DNA of 9,034 bases from Phycisphaerales bacterium (GTDB lineage Bacteria; Pseudomonadota; Gammaproteobacteria; Competibacterales; Competibacteraceae), in assembly GCA_014879435.1 (NCBI GenBank), contig JACSSB010000153.1, forward strand, positions 1-9,034, read 5' to 3'. Made by a program: the position numbers and the translations under genes. The first letter of the stretch is position 1. Each line of letters opens with the position of its first letter. This document shows, one piece after another, positions 1 through 6,493 of the stretch. The notes below the pieces were generated by a model, which was given only the letters and a program-made list of their open reading frames with translations, did no database searches and was not told where the DNA came from.

Positions 1-332
1 GACACGCCATTGATGTAATTGCGCGAGCGGCCACCGCTGGTGATGACCCGCCGCAGATGGCAGTCGTTTTCGCCAGCCAGATCATGCGCCAGCAGCCAAG
101 CGCTGGCCGCAGGCAGGTGGCTGAGATCGAATACGGCACTGAGATCGGCACGTCCAGCACCGTGACGAATGGCACCGCTGTCGGCCCGGTCGCCCAGTAA
201 TAGGCCGATGGCATCCACCAGAATGGATTTACCGGCCCCGGTCTCACCGGTCACCGCCGTCATTCCCCCCGTCAATTCCAGTTCTACCTGTTCGACGATG
301 GCGAAATCGCGAATGCTTAACTGGGTCAGCAT
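1..332 (-). CDS. recN: DNA repair protein RecN, N-terminal part (cut by window edge)
   Basis: RecN is an SMC-like ATPase that acts early in recombinational repair of double-strand breaks. Translating the minus strand from the ATG at 332-330 gives 110 residues beginning MLTQLSIRDFAIVEQ. A Walker A P-loop GETGAGKS follows at about residues 29-36, then a stretch ending in RRVITSGGRSRNYING. These match the start of the E. coli protein closely, as I recall it. The remainder, including the coiled coil and the C-terminal Walker B half (family length about 550 residues), lies beyond the left edge. The start lies only 13 bases after the nadK stop, so the two are probably one transcript. The only Shine-Dalgarno candidate is AAAGG about 10 bases before the ATG, which is weak. 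No E. coli-type LexA box (CTGT-N8-ACAG) is visible in the short gap or in the nadK leader. Confidence 0.95.
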   Translation of the reverse strand, partial: MLTQLSIRDFAIVEQVELELTGGMTAVTGETGAGKSILVDAIGLLLGDRADSGAIRHGAGRADLSAVFDLSHLPAASAWLLAHDLAGENDCHLRRVITSGGRSRNYINGV

Positions 333-345
333 GGCGGGAAAGCCT

Positions 346-1245
346 TTAGATGAACGGTGAGGCTTCCAGACTCAGGCCCCAGCGCAGCTTGGCGCGCAGC
401 AGCTTGAAATAATCGTGATTGATCGGGTGGATCAGTCGCACCTTGCGTTCATGCTTGCGGATCATGATCTGATCGCCCCGCTCCAGCGGCAGGCTGACCT
501 GACCATCGCAGGTTACCTGGGTATTGACGGTATTGGCGGCATTCAGCACCACTTCGATGGTGTTGTTGGCATTGATCACAATCGGTCGGTGGGTAAGGGT
601 ATGTGGGCAGATTGGCACCAGCACCATCGCTTCCAGACTGGGATGAATGATCGGGCCACCGCTGGCCAGAGCGTAGGCGGTGGAGCCGGTGGGGGTAGAG
701 ATAATCAAACCATCGGCGCGATAGGTATTCAGGAAGCGCCCGTCCAGGAAAGTCTCCACATCGATCATGCGCGCCACATCGCGTTTGTGTACCACGACAT
801 CGTTCAGAGCGTCTGCCTCGCCGGTGATCTTGCCATTTCGCACCACCTGAGTGTGCAGCAACAACCGATGGGCTTCGCGGAACTGGCCGTTAAGCACACC
901 GTCTAGGCGATGGGGGATTTCGCTGGGTGAAACATCGGCCAAAAAACCGAGTCGTCCCAGATTGACGCCCAGAATCGGTATGTCGTAATTCACCAGAGAA
1001 CGCGCAGCGTTCAACATGGAACCATCACCGCCCATGACGATCACCAAATCGCATTCCTGGCCGATGGTGGTGCGACTGGCCACTTCCAGACCGCTGTCTG
1101 GGATCAATTGGGCCGAGCTTTCGTCGAGCAACACCCGCAATTGATGCTGACGCAGATGGGTGGCAACTTGATTCAGCGTACCTGCGACATTGGGATCGCC
1201 GAATTTGCTGATAAGGCCGATGGTGTGGAAGACAGGATTGGGCAT
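346..1245 (-). CDS. nadK: NAD kinase (ATP-NAD kinase), 299 aa
   Basis: NadK phosphorylates NAD+ to NADP+ in the cytosol and is the cell's source of NADP. From the ATG at 1245 the protein begins MPNPVFHTIGLISK. The family motif GGDG is at about residues 72-75, followed by LGVNLGRLGFLADV. The short N-D motif (N148, D149) corresponds to the conserved NE/D pair, and DGLIISTPTGSTAYALASGGP forms the nucleotide-binding core. The C-terminal part has CDGQVSLPLERGD and ends LRWGLSLEASPFI. The E. coli enzyme is 292 residues, so the length fits. The reading frame stays open upstream to an ATG at 1353. The extra 36 residues have no family counterpart and would run across the promoters and CIRCE operator, so I choose 1245. 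A GGA a few bases upstream is a weak ribosome site. The gene is divergent from hrcA and followed 13 bases later by recN. Confidence 0.96.
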   Translation of the reverse strand: MPNPVFHTIGLISKFGDPNVAGTLNQVATHLRQHQLRVLLDESSAQLIPDSGLEVASRTTIGQECDLVIVMGGDGSMLNAARSLVNYDIPILGVNLGRLGFLADVSPSEIPHRLDGVLNGQFREAHRLLLHTQVVRNGKITGEADALNDVVVHKRDVARMIDVETFLDGRFLNTYRADGLIISTPTGSTAYALASGGPIIHPSLEAMVLVPICPHTLTHRPIVINANNTIEVVLNAANTVNTQVTCDGQVSLPLERGDQIMIRKHERKVRLIHPINHDYFKLLRAKLRWGLSLEASPFI

Positions 1246-1276
1246 CGTTCCGTACTGAGTCATCGAAAAAATACAA

Positions 1277-1304
1277 ATTATCATTGTAGATGAACCTGCG
1301 CCAA
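1277..1304 (-). promoter_or_regulatory. Candidate sigma-70 promoter for nadK-recN
   Basis: Read on the minus strand, TTGGCG (1304-1299) and GATAAT (1282-1277) are separated by 16 bases. The -10 hexamer differs from consensus at one position and the -35 at two. Transcription would start near 1270, giving a leader of about 25 bases before the nadK ATG. It lies back to back with the hrcA promoter. Assigned from pattern only. Confidence 0.4.
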
Positions 1305-1314
1305 GCATGATAAC

Positions 1315-1343
1315 TTGACACCTCAAAAGGGAATTGCTAGGTT
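1315..1343 (+). promoter_or_regulatory. Candidate sigma-70 promoter of hrcA
   Basis: A perfect TTGACA (-35) at 1315-1320 is followed after exactly 17 bases by TAGGTT at 1338-1343, a poor -10 matching the consensus at three positions. The predicted start, near 1350, falls inside the CIRCE operator. That is where a repressor-controlled vegetative promoter would be expected. There is no CCCCAT-type -10 here, so this promoter does not look sigma-32-dependent. Confidence 0.55.
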
Positions 1344-1346
1344 CAT

Positions 1347-1373
1347 TTGGCACTCTTAGTTCGAGAGTGCTAA
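1347..1373. promoter_or_regulatory. CIRCE operator (HrcA binding site)
   Basis: The consensus CIRCE is TTAGCACTC-N9-GAGTGCTAA. Here TTGGCACTC (1347-1355) is followed by a 9-base spacer (1356-1364) and a perfect right arm GAGTGCTAA (1365-1373). The one mismatch to consensus is the third base of the left arm. The element ends 19 bases before the hrcA ATG and overlaps the predicted transcription start. This fits autorepression of hrcA, with the inverted repeat also present at the 5' end of the mRNA. No second CIRCE is seen before grpE, dnaK or dnaJ. Confidence 0.95.
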
Positions 1374-1392
1374 ATCATCATCAGGCGTCGGC

Positions 1393-2463
1393 ATGCGCGT
1401 TTCTGAATCCACACCGGCGGGCCACCCCCTCCTCAATGAACGTACCCAACATCTGCTCAGGTTCCTGATCGAGCGTTATATTCGCGACGGTCAACCGGTG
1501 GGTTCGCGTACTTTATCGCGCGATGCCGGTCTGGACTTAAGTCCAGCCACCGTGCGCAATGTGATGGCTGATCTGGAAGAAATGGGTTATCTGCGTGCGC
1601 CGCATATCTCGGCGGGGCGCGTGCCGACCTCTCGGGGTTACCGCTTCTTCATCGATACCCTGCTGCGTACCAATCCGCTGGATCAGCGGCAGATCGAGGA
1701 ATTGCGCCGCCAGATCGGCCAACCGATGCAAAACGATGCCGAACTGGTGCGATCAGTATCGAATCTGCTGTCCGGTGTGACCCACCTAGCGGGGATTGTG
1801 ATGCTGCCGCGCCGTCAGACCATGACCTTGCGTCAGGTCGAATTCCTGCCACTGTCTGAGTGCCGGGTATTGGCGATCCTGGTCGTGAACGGCCAGGAGG
1901 TGCAAAACCGGATCATCCAGACCCGCCGCCGCTATAGCGCCTCAGAATTGCAGCAGGCTGCCAATTATCTCAACGCGCAATTCGCCGGTCGCGATATCGA
2001 GCAGGTTCAAAAGAATCTGCTCGATGAGTTGCGCCAAACCCGCGATAGCCTTGATCGGCTGATGCAAACCGTGGTCGAGGTGGCGGAGCAGACCTTCGAG
2101 GCAACCCCCGAAAGCGACGATTACGTCGTAGCCGGTCAGACCCATCTGATGCGCTATGCCGATCTGTCGGATCTCGACAAACTGCGGCAGTTGTTTGAAG
2201 CCTTCAATCAGAAAAGCGATCTGCTGCACTTGCTGGATCAATGCCTGCGTGCCGAAGGGGTACAAATCTTTATCGGTGAGGAATCCGGTTGTGGCGTGTT
2301 GGACGGATACAGTGTGGTAACGGCTCCCTACGGCACCGGTGAGCGGGTACTGGGCGTGCTCGGGATCATCGGCCCGACTCGCATGGCGTATGACCGGGTC
2401 ATTCCGGTGGTGGAAGTGACTGCGCGCCTACTGGCCGAGGCACTGGACGGACAGCGGGACTGA
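1393..2463 (+). CDS. hrcA: Heat-inducible transcription repressor HrcA, 356 aa
   Basis: HrcA dimers bind CIRCE and repress chaperone genes; in known systems GroEL keeps HrcA active. The N-terminal winged-helix domain is clear. LNERTQHLLRFLIERYIRDG lies at about residues 14-33, PVGSRTL at 35-41, the recognition region SPATVRNVMADLEEMGYL at 50-67, and the hallmark HISAGRVPTSRGYRFFID begins at 71. The rest is the GAF-like dimerisation region, ending in IIGPTRMAYDRVIPVVEVTARLL, a conserved C-terminal block. The length is close to the usual 340-350 residues. The start at 1393 is the only ATG that gives a normal N-terminus, but its Shine-Dalgarno is weak (AGG at 1383-1385). It is the first gene of the plus-strand chaperone cluster, downstream of its own CIRCE site. 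No obvious terminator separates it from grpE. Confidence 0.97.
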   Translation: MRVSESTPAGHPLLNERTQHLLRFLIERYIRDGQPVGSRTLSRDAGLDLSPATVRNVMADLEEMGYLRAPHISAGRVPTSRGYRFFIDTLLRTNPLDQRQIEELRRQIGQPMQNDAELVRSVSNLLSGVTHLAGIVMLPRRQTMTLRQVEFLPLSECRVLAILVVNGQEVQNRIIQTRRRYSASELQQAANYLNAQFAGRDIEQVQKNLLDELRQTRDSLDRLMQTVVEVAEQTFEATPESDDYVVAGQTHLMRYADLSDLDKLRQLFEAFNQKSDLLHLLDQCLRAEGVQIFIGEESGCGVLDGYSVVTAPYGTGERVLGVLGIIGPTRMAYDRVIPVVEVTARLLAEALDGQRD

Positions 2464-2498
2464 AGACAGGAAAAATCGTAATTCGGGCGAGTATCGCT

Positions 2499-2526
2499 CT
2501 TGAATTTATCGTGTCCAACCCCAGTT
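2499..2526 (+). promoter_or_regulatory. Sigma-32-type heat-shock promoter of grpE
   Basis: CTTGAA at 2499-2504 matches the sigma-32 -35 core exactly. After 14 bases comes CCCCAGTT at 2519-2526, one base off the core CCCCAT of the -10. The spacing lies within the range of known sigma-32 promoters. Transcription would start at about 2531-2534, giving a leader of about 60 bases for grpE. It lies entirely in the hrcA-grpE gap. Confidence 0.75.
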
Positions 2527-2584
2527 CTCCTGCAAATAGGGACGGTCGCTGCCGTCCGACCAATCATGATCAGTGATGGAGAAC
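2524..2584 (+). other. grpE leader: inverted repeats and possible anti-Shine-Dalgarno
   Basis: GTTCTCC at 2524-2530 is the exact reverse complement of GGAGAAC at 2578-2584, which contains the grpE Shine-Dalgarno core. Between them lies a 6-bp hairpin, GGACGG (2540-2545) with CCGTCC (2552-2557). It competes with an alternative pairing of GGTCG (2544-2548) and CGACC (2557-2561). No T-run follows, so this is not an intrinsic terminator. The pairings are seen in the sequence; any role in translation is inference. Confidence 0.4.
2578..2583 (+). promoter_or_regulatory. Ribosome binding site of grpE
   Basis: GGAGAA lies upstream of the ATG at 2592, with 10 bases between GGAG and the start codon. 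It supports this start. A second in-frame ATG at 2655 (residue 22) follows GGGGA by only 4 bases, so a shorter GrpE cannot be excluded. Confidence 0.6.
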
Positions 2585-2591
2585 GTGTCCG

Positions 2592-3209
2592 ATGACCTCA
2601 ACTAAACCCAATAAGAAAACCCTAGGCGCTCGTGTACAAGCTGCCGGGGACGAAATGCACTCGCCCACCGCCGCCACAGCTGCGGACGCGACGGGAGGAG
2701 CCGAACTGCCGGTCAGTTCCGAAGAATTTGAAGCGCTGCAACACGAGCTGGATCAAGCATTAGCCAAGGCCGATGAGAACTGGAAGCTCTATCTGGGCGC
2801 CCACGCCGAGATGGAAAATCTGCGCAAGCGCGCCGAGCGCGAGGTGCAAAATGCCCACAAGTTCGCCCTGGAGCGGTTTTTCAACGAATTATTGCCAGTA
2901 CGCGACAGCCTGGAATTAGGGCTGGCAGCGGCCGATGGCACGGTGGATGTGGCCAAGCTGCGCGAGGGCGTCGAACTGACGCTACGGCAGTTGACAGCGG
3001 CCATGGATAAATTTGGGGTCCGTGAAGTGGACCCGCTGGGTGCCAAATTCGATCCGAGTCAGCAAGAGGCTATGGCTATGCTGCCGACCGATCAAGCCGC
3101 ACCGAATACCGTAGTGCAGGTCATGCAAAAGGGCTATTTGCTCAACGACCGCCTGATTCGCCCAGCCAAGGTGATCGTGGCTCAAGCCATACCCCGGCCT
3201 GCAAGCTAG
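2592..3209 (+). CDS. grpE: Nucleotide exchange factor GrpE, 205 aa
   Basis: GrpE dimers release ADP from DnaK and so reset the Hsp70 cycle; the long helices also act as a thermosensor in E. coli. Residues 1-35 are a low-complexity, probably disordered tail. Residues about 43-95 form the long helix, including LQHELDQALAKADENWKLYLGAHAEMENLRKRAEREV. A four-helix bundle region, FFNELLPVRDSLELGL, follows. The C-terminal beta domain carries the family signature from KFGVREVDPLGAKFDP to VVQVMQKGYLLNDRLIRPAKVIVA. The E. coli protein has 197 residues, so this is full length. It sits between hrcA and dnaK with its own sigma-32-like promoter, and can probably also be reached by read-through from hrcA. 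Start 2592 is preferred for its GGAG site; 2655 is the alternative. Confidence 0.97.
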   Translation: MTSTKPNKKTLGARVQAAGDEMHSPTAATAADATGGAELPVSSEEFEALQHELDQALAKADENWKLYLGAHAEMENLRKRAEREVQNAHKFALERFFNELLPVRDSLELGLAAADGTVDVAKLREGVELTLRQLTAAMDKFGVREVDPLGAKFDPSQQEAMAMLPTDQAAPNTVVQVMQKGYLLNDRLIRPAKVIVAQAIPRPAS

Positions 3210-3217
3210 TATTTTTC

Positions 3218-3276
3218 CTTTGCTTCGCACCATTGAAAAACCGGATCGTTAACCCCATATCCGGTTGTAAGCAAAG
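3218..3276 (+). repeat. Two nested 8-bp inverted repeats around the dnaK promoter
   Basis: The outer arms CTTTGCTT (3218-3225) and AAGCAAAG (3269-3276) are perfectly complementary. Inside them the arms AACCGGAT (3239-3246) and ATCCGGTT (3259-3266) are also perfect, with a 12-base loop. The inner right arm runs into the sigma-32 -10 box, and the -35 lies between the left arms. No T-run follows on the plus strand, so it is not a normal terminator of grpE. It could be a processing stem in a grpE-dnaK read-through transcript or a DNA-binding site; both are inference. Confidence 0.5.
3232..3260 (+). promoter_or_regulatory. Sigma-32-type heat-shock promoter of dnaK
   Basis: ATTGAA at 3232-3237 (one base off CTTGAA) is followed after 15 bases by CCCCATAT at 3253-3260, a perfect CCCCAT core. 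This is the best sigma-32 -10 in the window. Transcription would start near 3265, giving dnaK a leader of about 60 bases. It gives dnaK its own heat-shock input, separate from the CIRCE-controlled hrcA promoter. Confidence 0.8.
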
Positions 3277-3279
3277 ACT

Positions 3280-3297
3280 AAAGAATCGAAAGAATCG
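3280..3297 (+). repeat. 9-bp tandem duplication in the dnaK leader
   Basis: AAAGAATCG occurs twice in direct succession (3280-3288 and 3289-3297). It lies downstream of the predicted dnaK transcription start and before the ribosome site. It may be just a small slippage duplication. Confidence 0.5.
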
Positions 3298-3308
3298 AAT
3301 TCCCTGAT

Positions 3309-3316
3309 GAAGAGAG
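3309..3316 (+). promoter_or_regulatory. Ribosome binding site of dnaK
   Basis: The purine-rich run GAAGAGAG ends 7 bases before the ATG at 3324. It is a moderate match to the anti-Shine-Dalgarno and supports the conventional MSDIIGIDLGTTNS start. Confidence 0.55.
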
Positions 3317-3323
3317 CACAATC

Positions 3324-5255
3324 ATGAGCGATATCATTGGCATTGACTTGGGAACCACCAATTCCTGTGTGGCGGTCATGGAAGGCGGCAAGCCTCGCGT
3401 AATTGAAAATAGCGAAGGTGATCGGACCACGCCGTCCGTTGTCGCTTTCCTGGAAGACGGTGAAGTCATCGTCGGCCAACCGGCCAAACGTCAGGCGGTT
3501 ACCAATCCGCACAATACCCTGTTTGCGGTCAAGCGGCTGATTGGGCGCCGTTTCGACGAACCAGAGGTGCAAAAAGACATCAAGCTGGTGCCCTACAAGA
3601 TCATCAAAGCAGATAACGGTGATGCTTGGGTCGAGGCACGTGGCAAGAAGATGGCGCCCCCGGAAGTTTCGGCGCGGGTGTTGATGAAGATGAAGAAGAC
3701 CGCCGAGGACTATCTCGGCCATCCGGTCACCGAAGCGGTGATCACGGTGCCTGCCTACTTCAACGACAGCCAACGCCAAGCCACTAAAGACGCTGGTCGC
3801 ATCGCTGGCCTGGAAGTCAAGCGCATCATCAACGAGCCGACGGCGGCAGCCCTGGCCTTTGGCATGGACAAGTCCGGTGGCAAGGATCGCAAGATCGCGG
3901 TCTACGACCTGGGCGGCGGCACCTTCGATATTTCGATCATCGAAATCGCCGAAGTGGATGGCGAAAAGCAGTTCGAGGTACTTTCGACCAATGGCGACAC
4001 CTTCCTGGGTGGCGAGGACTTCGACAAGCGCGTCATCGACTATTTGATCGAACAGTTCCAGAAGGAAAGCGGTATTAACCTGGGTAACGATCCATTGGCG
4101 TTGCAGCGGCTGAAGGAAGCTGCCGAAAAGGCCAAGATCGAGCTGTCCTCCAGCCAGCAGAGCGAGATCAACCTGCCGTACATCACGGCGGATGCCAGCG
4201 GGCCGAAGCATCTTAATCTGAAGCTGACCCGCGCCAAATTGGAATCGCTGGTCGAGGATCTGATCGACAAGACGATTGCTCCTTGCCGGACTGCGTTGAA
4301 AGATGCCGGTTTGGGCGTTGGCCAGATCGACGACGTGCTGTTGGTCGGTGGCCAGAGCCGTATGCCCAAGGTGCAGGAAAAGGTCCGTGAATTTTTCGGC
4401 AAAGAGCCACGTAAAGACATCAACCCCGACGAAGCTGTCGCGGTCGGTGCGGCGATTCAAGGTGGTGTGCTGGGTGGTTCGGTCAAGGATGTGTTGTTGC
4501 TCGACGTGACTCCGCTGTCGCTGGGTATCGAGACCCTGGGCGGCGTGATGACCAAACTGATCGAGAAGAACACCACGATCCCGACCAAGGCGCAACAGGT
4601 GTTCTCGACTGCCGACGACAACCAAACGGCGGTGACCGTGCATGTGTTGCAGGGCGAGCGGGAAATGGCTTCGGCCAATAAGTCCTTGGGCAAGTTCGAT
4701 CTGACCGACATTCCGCCGGCTCCACGCGGCGTACCGCAGATCGAGGTAACCTTCGACATCGATGCCAACGGCATTCTGCACGTATCCGCCAAGGACAAGG
4801 CCACTGGTAAGGAAAACCGGATCGTGATCAAGGCTTCCTCTGGCTTGTCCGAGGACGAGATCAAACGGATGGTCAGCGATGCTGAGGTGCACGCGGAAGA
4901 GGATAAGAAGTTCCACGAACTGGTGAACGTGCGCAATCAGGCTGAAAACCTGATCCATGCCACCGAGAAGAGCCTGCGTGAGCTGGGCGACAAGGTAGAC
5001 GGCAGTGAGCGGGCAGCGATTGAATCAGCGATCAGCGATCTGCGCACCGCCGCCAAGAGTGATAACCTGAGCGCTATCGAAGCCAAGACCCGGACGCTGG
5101 GCGAACTGTCCGGCAAGATGGCCGAGCGGATCTACGGTCAAGGTGGACCGGGTGCACCAGGCGGGCCGCAGGATGGCGGCGCGAGTGGCGGCGGTGGCTA
5201 CAAACCCGCCGATGATGGCGTGGTAGATGCCGAGTTCGAGGAAGTGAAGAAGTAA
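3324..5255 (+). CDS. dnaK: Molecular chaperone DnaK (Hsp70), 643 aa
   Basis: DnaK is the ATP-dependent Hsp70 that binds exposed hydrophobic segments of cytosolic proteins. The nucleotide-binding domain begins with the phosphate-1 loop GIDLGTTNSC (residues 6-15). It includes the phosphate-2 loop DLGGGTFD (about 195-202) and the adenosine motif LLVGGQSRMPKV. The hydrophobic interdomain linker VLLLD lies at 390-394, followed by the substrate-binding beta domain (VTPLSLGIETLGGVMTKLI). The helical lid comes next, and then a glycine-rich tail ending in DAEFEEVKK, the usual EEVKK-type C-terminus. All key motifs are intact and the length is close to E. coli (638). The gene has its own sigma-32-like promoter upstream and a strong terminator directly downstream, so dnaK is likely made in excess over dnaJ. 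Large open frames exist on the opposite strand, which I read as codon-bias shadows. Confidence 0.99.
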   Translation: MSDIIGIDLGTTNSCVAVMEGGKPRVIENSEGDRTTPSVVAFLEDGEVIVGQPAKRQAVTNPHNTLFAVKRLIGRRFDEPEVQKDIKLVPYKIIKADNGDAWVEARGKKMAPPEVSARVLMKMKKTAEDYLGHPVTEAVITVPAYFNDSQRQATKDAGRIAGLEVKRIINEPTAAALAFGMDKSGGKDRKIAVYDLGGGTFDISIIEIAEVDGEKQFEVLSTNGDTFLGGEDFDKRVIDYLIEQFQKESGINLGNDPLALQRLKEAAEKAKIELSSSQQSEINLPYITADASGPKHLNLKLTRAKLESLVEDLIDKTIAPCRTALKDAGLGVGQIDDVLLVGGQSRMPKVQEKVREFFGKEPRKDINPDEAVAVGAAIQGGVLGGSVKDVLLLDVTPLSLGIETLGGVMTKLIEKNTTIPTKAQQVFSTADDNQTAVTVHVLQGEREMASANKSLGKFDLTDIPPAPRGVPQIEVTFDIDANGILHVSAKDKATGKENRIVIKASSGLSEDEIKRMVSDAEVHAEEDKKFHELVNVRNQAENLIHATEKSLRELGDKVDGSERAAIESAISDLRTAAKSDNLSAIEAKTRTLGELSGKMAERIYGQGGPGAPGGPQDGGASGGGGYKPADDGVVDAEFEEVKK

Positions 5256-5279
5256 GCGCTACGGTTGCGCTGATTTATG

Positions 5280-5313
5280 AATCCGGAAATGTGCGAGCAT
5301 TTCCGGATTTTTT
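5280..5313 (+). terminator. Intrinsic terminator after dnaK
   Basis: A perfect 12-bp stem, AATCCGGAAATG (5280-5291) with CATTTCCGGATT (5298-5309), encloses the 6-base loop TGCGAG. A run of six Ts follows at 5308-5313, with another T-run shortly after. It starts 24 bases after the dnaK stop and lies ahead of dnaJ, so it should reduce transcription into dnaJ. Confidence 0.92.
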
Positions 5314-5359
5314 GGTTTTTAGATGACACCCAACCTGGCGGTATTCGCAACGCACGACC

Positions 5360-6493
5360 ATGTCCAAACGCGATTATTACGAAGTTCTCAACGTGGCTCG
5401 CAATGCCAGCGAAGCTGAAATCAAACAATGCTATCGACGGCTAGCAATGAAGCTGCATCCCGACCGCAACTCTGGCGATCAGGTGGCCGAGGAGCAGTTC
5501 AAAGAAGTCAAGGAGGCTTACGAAGTCTTAAGCGACTCGCGCAAGCGAGCAGCCTACGATCAGTTCGGTCATGCGGCAGTGGACGGTTCGGCGGGCGGCG
5601 GCTTTGGTGGTTTCGGCGAGGCGGCCGATCTGGGTGATCTTTTCGGTGGCGTATTTCGCGACATCTTCGGTGGTGGACGCGGCGGCGGTGGTCAAGGCCA
5701 TCGTGGCGCAGATCTGCGTTACACCCTGGAGTTGACGCTGGAAGAGGCAGTATTCGGCACCACCGCCAAGATCCGAGTACCCACCTTGGTAAGTTGTGCG
5801 ACCTGTGCGGGCAGTGGTGCCAAGCCGGGCACCAAGCCGACGACGTGTCCCACCTGTCGTGGGGTCGGCCAGGTACGGATGCAGCAGGGCTTTTTCTCGA
5901 TTCAGCAGACCTGTCCGCGTTGCCAGGGTCGGGGTACGATCATTCCCGAACCTTGCGAGACCTGCCGAGGCGACGGTCGGGTCGAGGAGCAAAAGACGCT
6001 ATCGGTCAAGGTACCAGCGGGCGTGGACAGCGACGACCGCATTCGCTTGGCGGGCGAGGGCGAGACGGGTGAGCATGGTGGACCGCCGGGCGATCTGTAT
6101 GTACAGATTCGCGTCAAGCAGCACCCGATCTTTAGCCGTGAGGGCAGCGACCTGTACTGCGAGGTTCCGATCAGTTTTCATACCGCTGCACTCGGCGGTG
6201 AGTTGGAAGTACCGACCCTGGATGGGCGCTTGAGCCTGAAGATTCCGTCGGAAACCCAGACCAGCAAGGTTTTTCGCTTGCGTGGCAAGGGGGTCAAACC
6301 CGTGCGTGGCGGCTCGACCGGTGATTTGTTGTGCCGGGTCGTGGTCGAAACGCCGGTTAACTTGACTCGGGAACAGAAGGAGCTGCTGGAGAAATTCGCG
6401 GCCACCATGGAAGCCGGTGGCGAACGCCACACGCCGCAGCAAGGCAGTTGGTTGGATGGAGTCAAGAAATTCTTCGAGGATATGAAGTTCTGA
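5360..6493 (+). CDS. dnaJ: Co-chaperone DnaJ (Hsp40, type I), 377 aa
   Basis: DnaJ delivers substrates to DnaK and stimulates its ATPase. The J domain spans residues 1-70, with the catalytic HPD tripeptide at 33-35. A Gly/Phe-rich linker occupies roughly 76-115. The zinc-binding domain has the four expected CXXCXGXG repeats: CATCAGSG (146-153), CPTCRGVG (163-170), CPRCQGRG (185-192) and CETCRGDG (199-206). The two C-terminal substrate-binding domains follow, ending GVKKFFEDMKF. Length and domain order equal a complete type I DnaJ (E. coli 376). It lies 104 bases after dnaK, beyond a strong terminator. I find no convincing promoter between terminator and start, and no Shine-Dalgarno in front of the ATG. 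Expression may depend on terminator read-through. The stop codon sits inside an 18-bp palindrome. Confidence 0.98.
   Translation: MSKRDYYEVLNVARNASEAEIKQCYRRLAMKLHPDRNSGDQVAEEQFKEVKEAYEVLSDSRKRAAYDQFGHAAVDGSAGGGFGGFGEAADLGDLFGGVFRDIFGGGRGGGGQGHRGADLRYTLELTLEEAVFGTTAKIRVPTLVSCATCAGSGAKPGTKPTTCPTCRGVGQVRMQQGFFSIQQTCPRCQGRGTIIPEPCETCRGDGRVEEQKTLSVKVPAGVDSDDRIRLAGEGETGEHGGPPGDLYVQIRVKQHPIFSREGSDLYCEVPISFHTAALGGELEVPTLDGRLSLKIPSETQTSKVFRLRGKGVKPVRGGSTGDLLCRVVVETPVNLTREQKELLEKFAATMEAGGERHTPQQGSWLDGVKKFFEDMKF

Noticed and set aside
415..906. A 163-codon plus-strand open frame inside nadK
   Set aside because: It is antisense to a clearly real gene, and its translation resembles no family I recognise.
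1246..1353. N-terminal extension of nadK to the ATG at 1353
   Set aside because: The 36 extra residues have no counterpart in NAD kinases and would cross the candidate promoters of both genes and the edge of CIRCE. The ATG at 1245 gives the normal N-terminus.
2540..2557. GGACGG/CCGTCC hairpin as the hrcA terminator
   Set aside because: The stem is only 6 bp and is followed by GACCAATC rather than Ts, so intrinsic termination is unlikely.
3239..3266. Inner inverted repeat as a terminator for grpE
   Set aside because: The plus strand after the stem reads GTAAGC, with no T-run. A T-run follows the stem only on the minus strand, where no gene would use it.
3249..4958. A 569-codon open frame on the strand opposite dnaK
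   Set aside because: It lies almost wholly antisense to dnaK, has no recognisable domain or ribosome site, and starts inside the dnaK lid region. Long antisense frames over dnaK are a well-known by-product of its codon usage.
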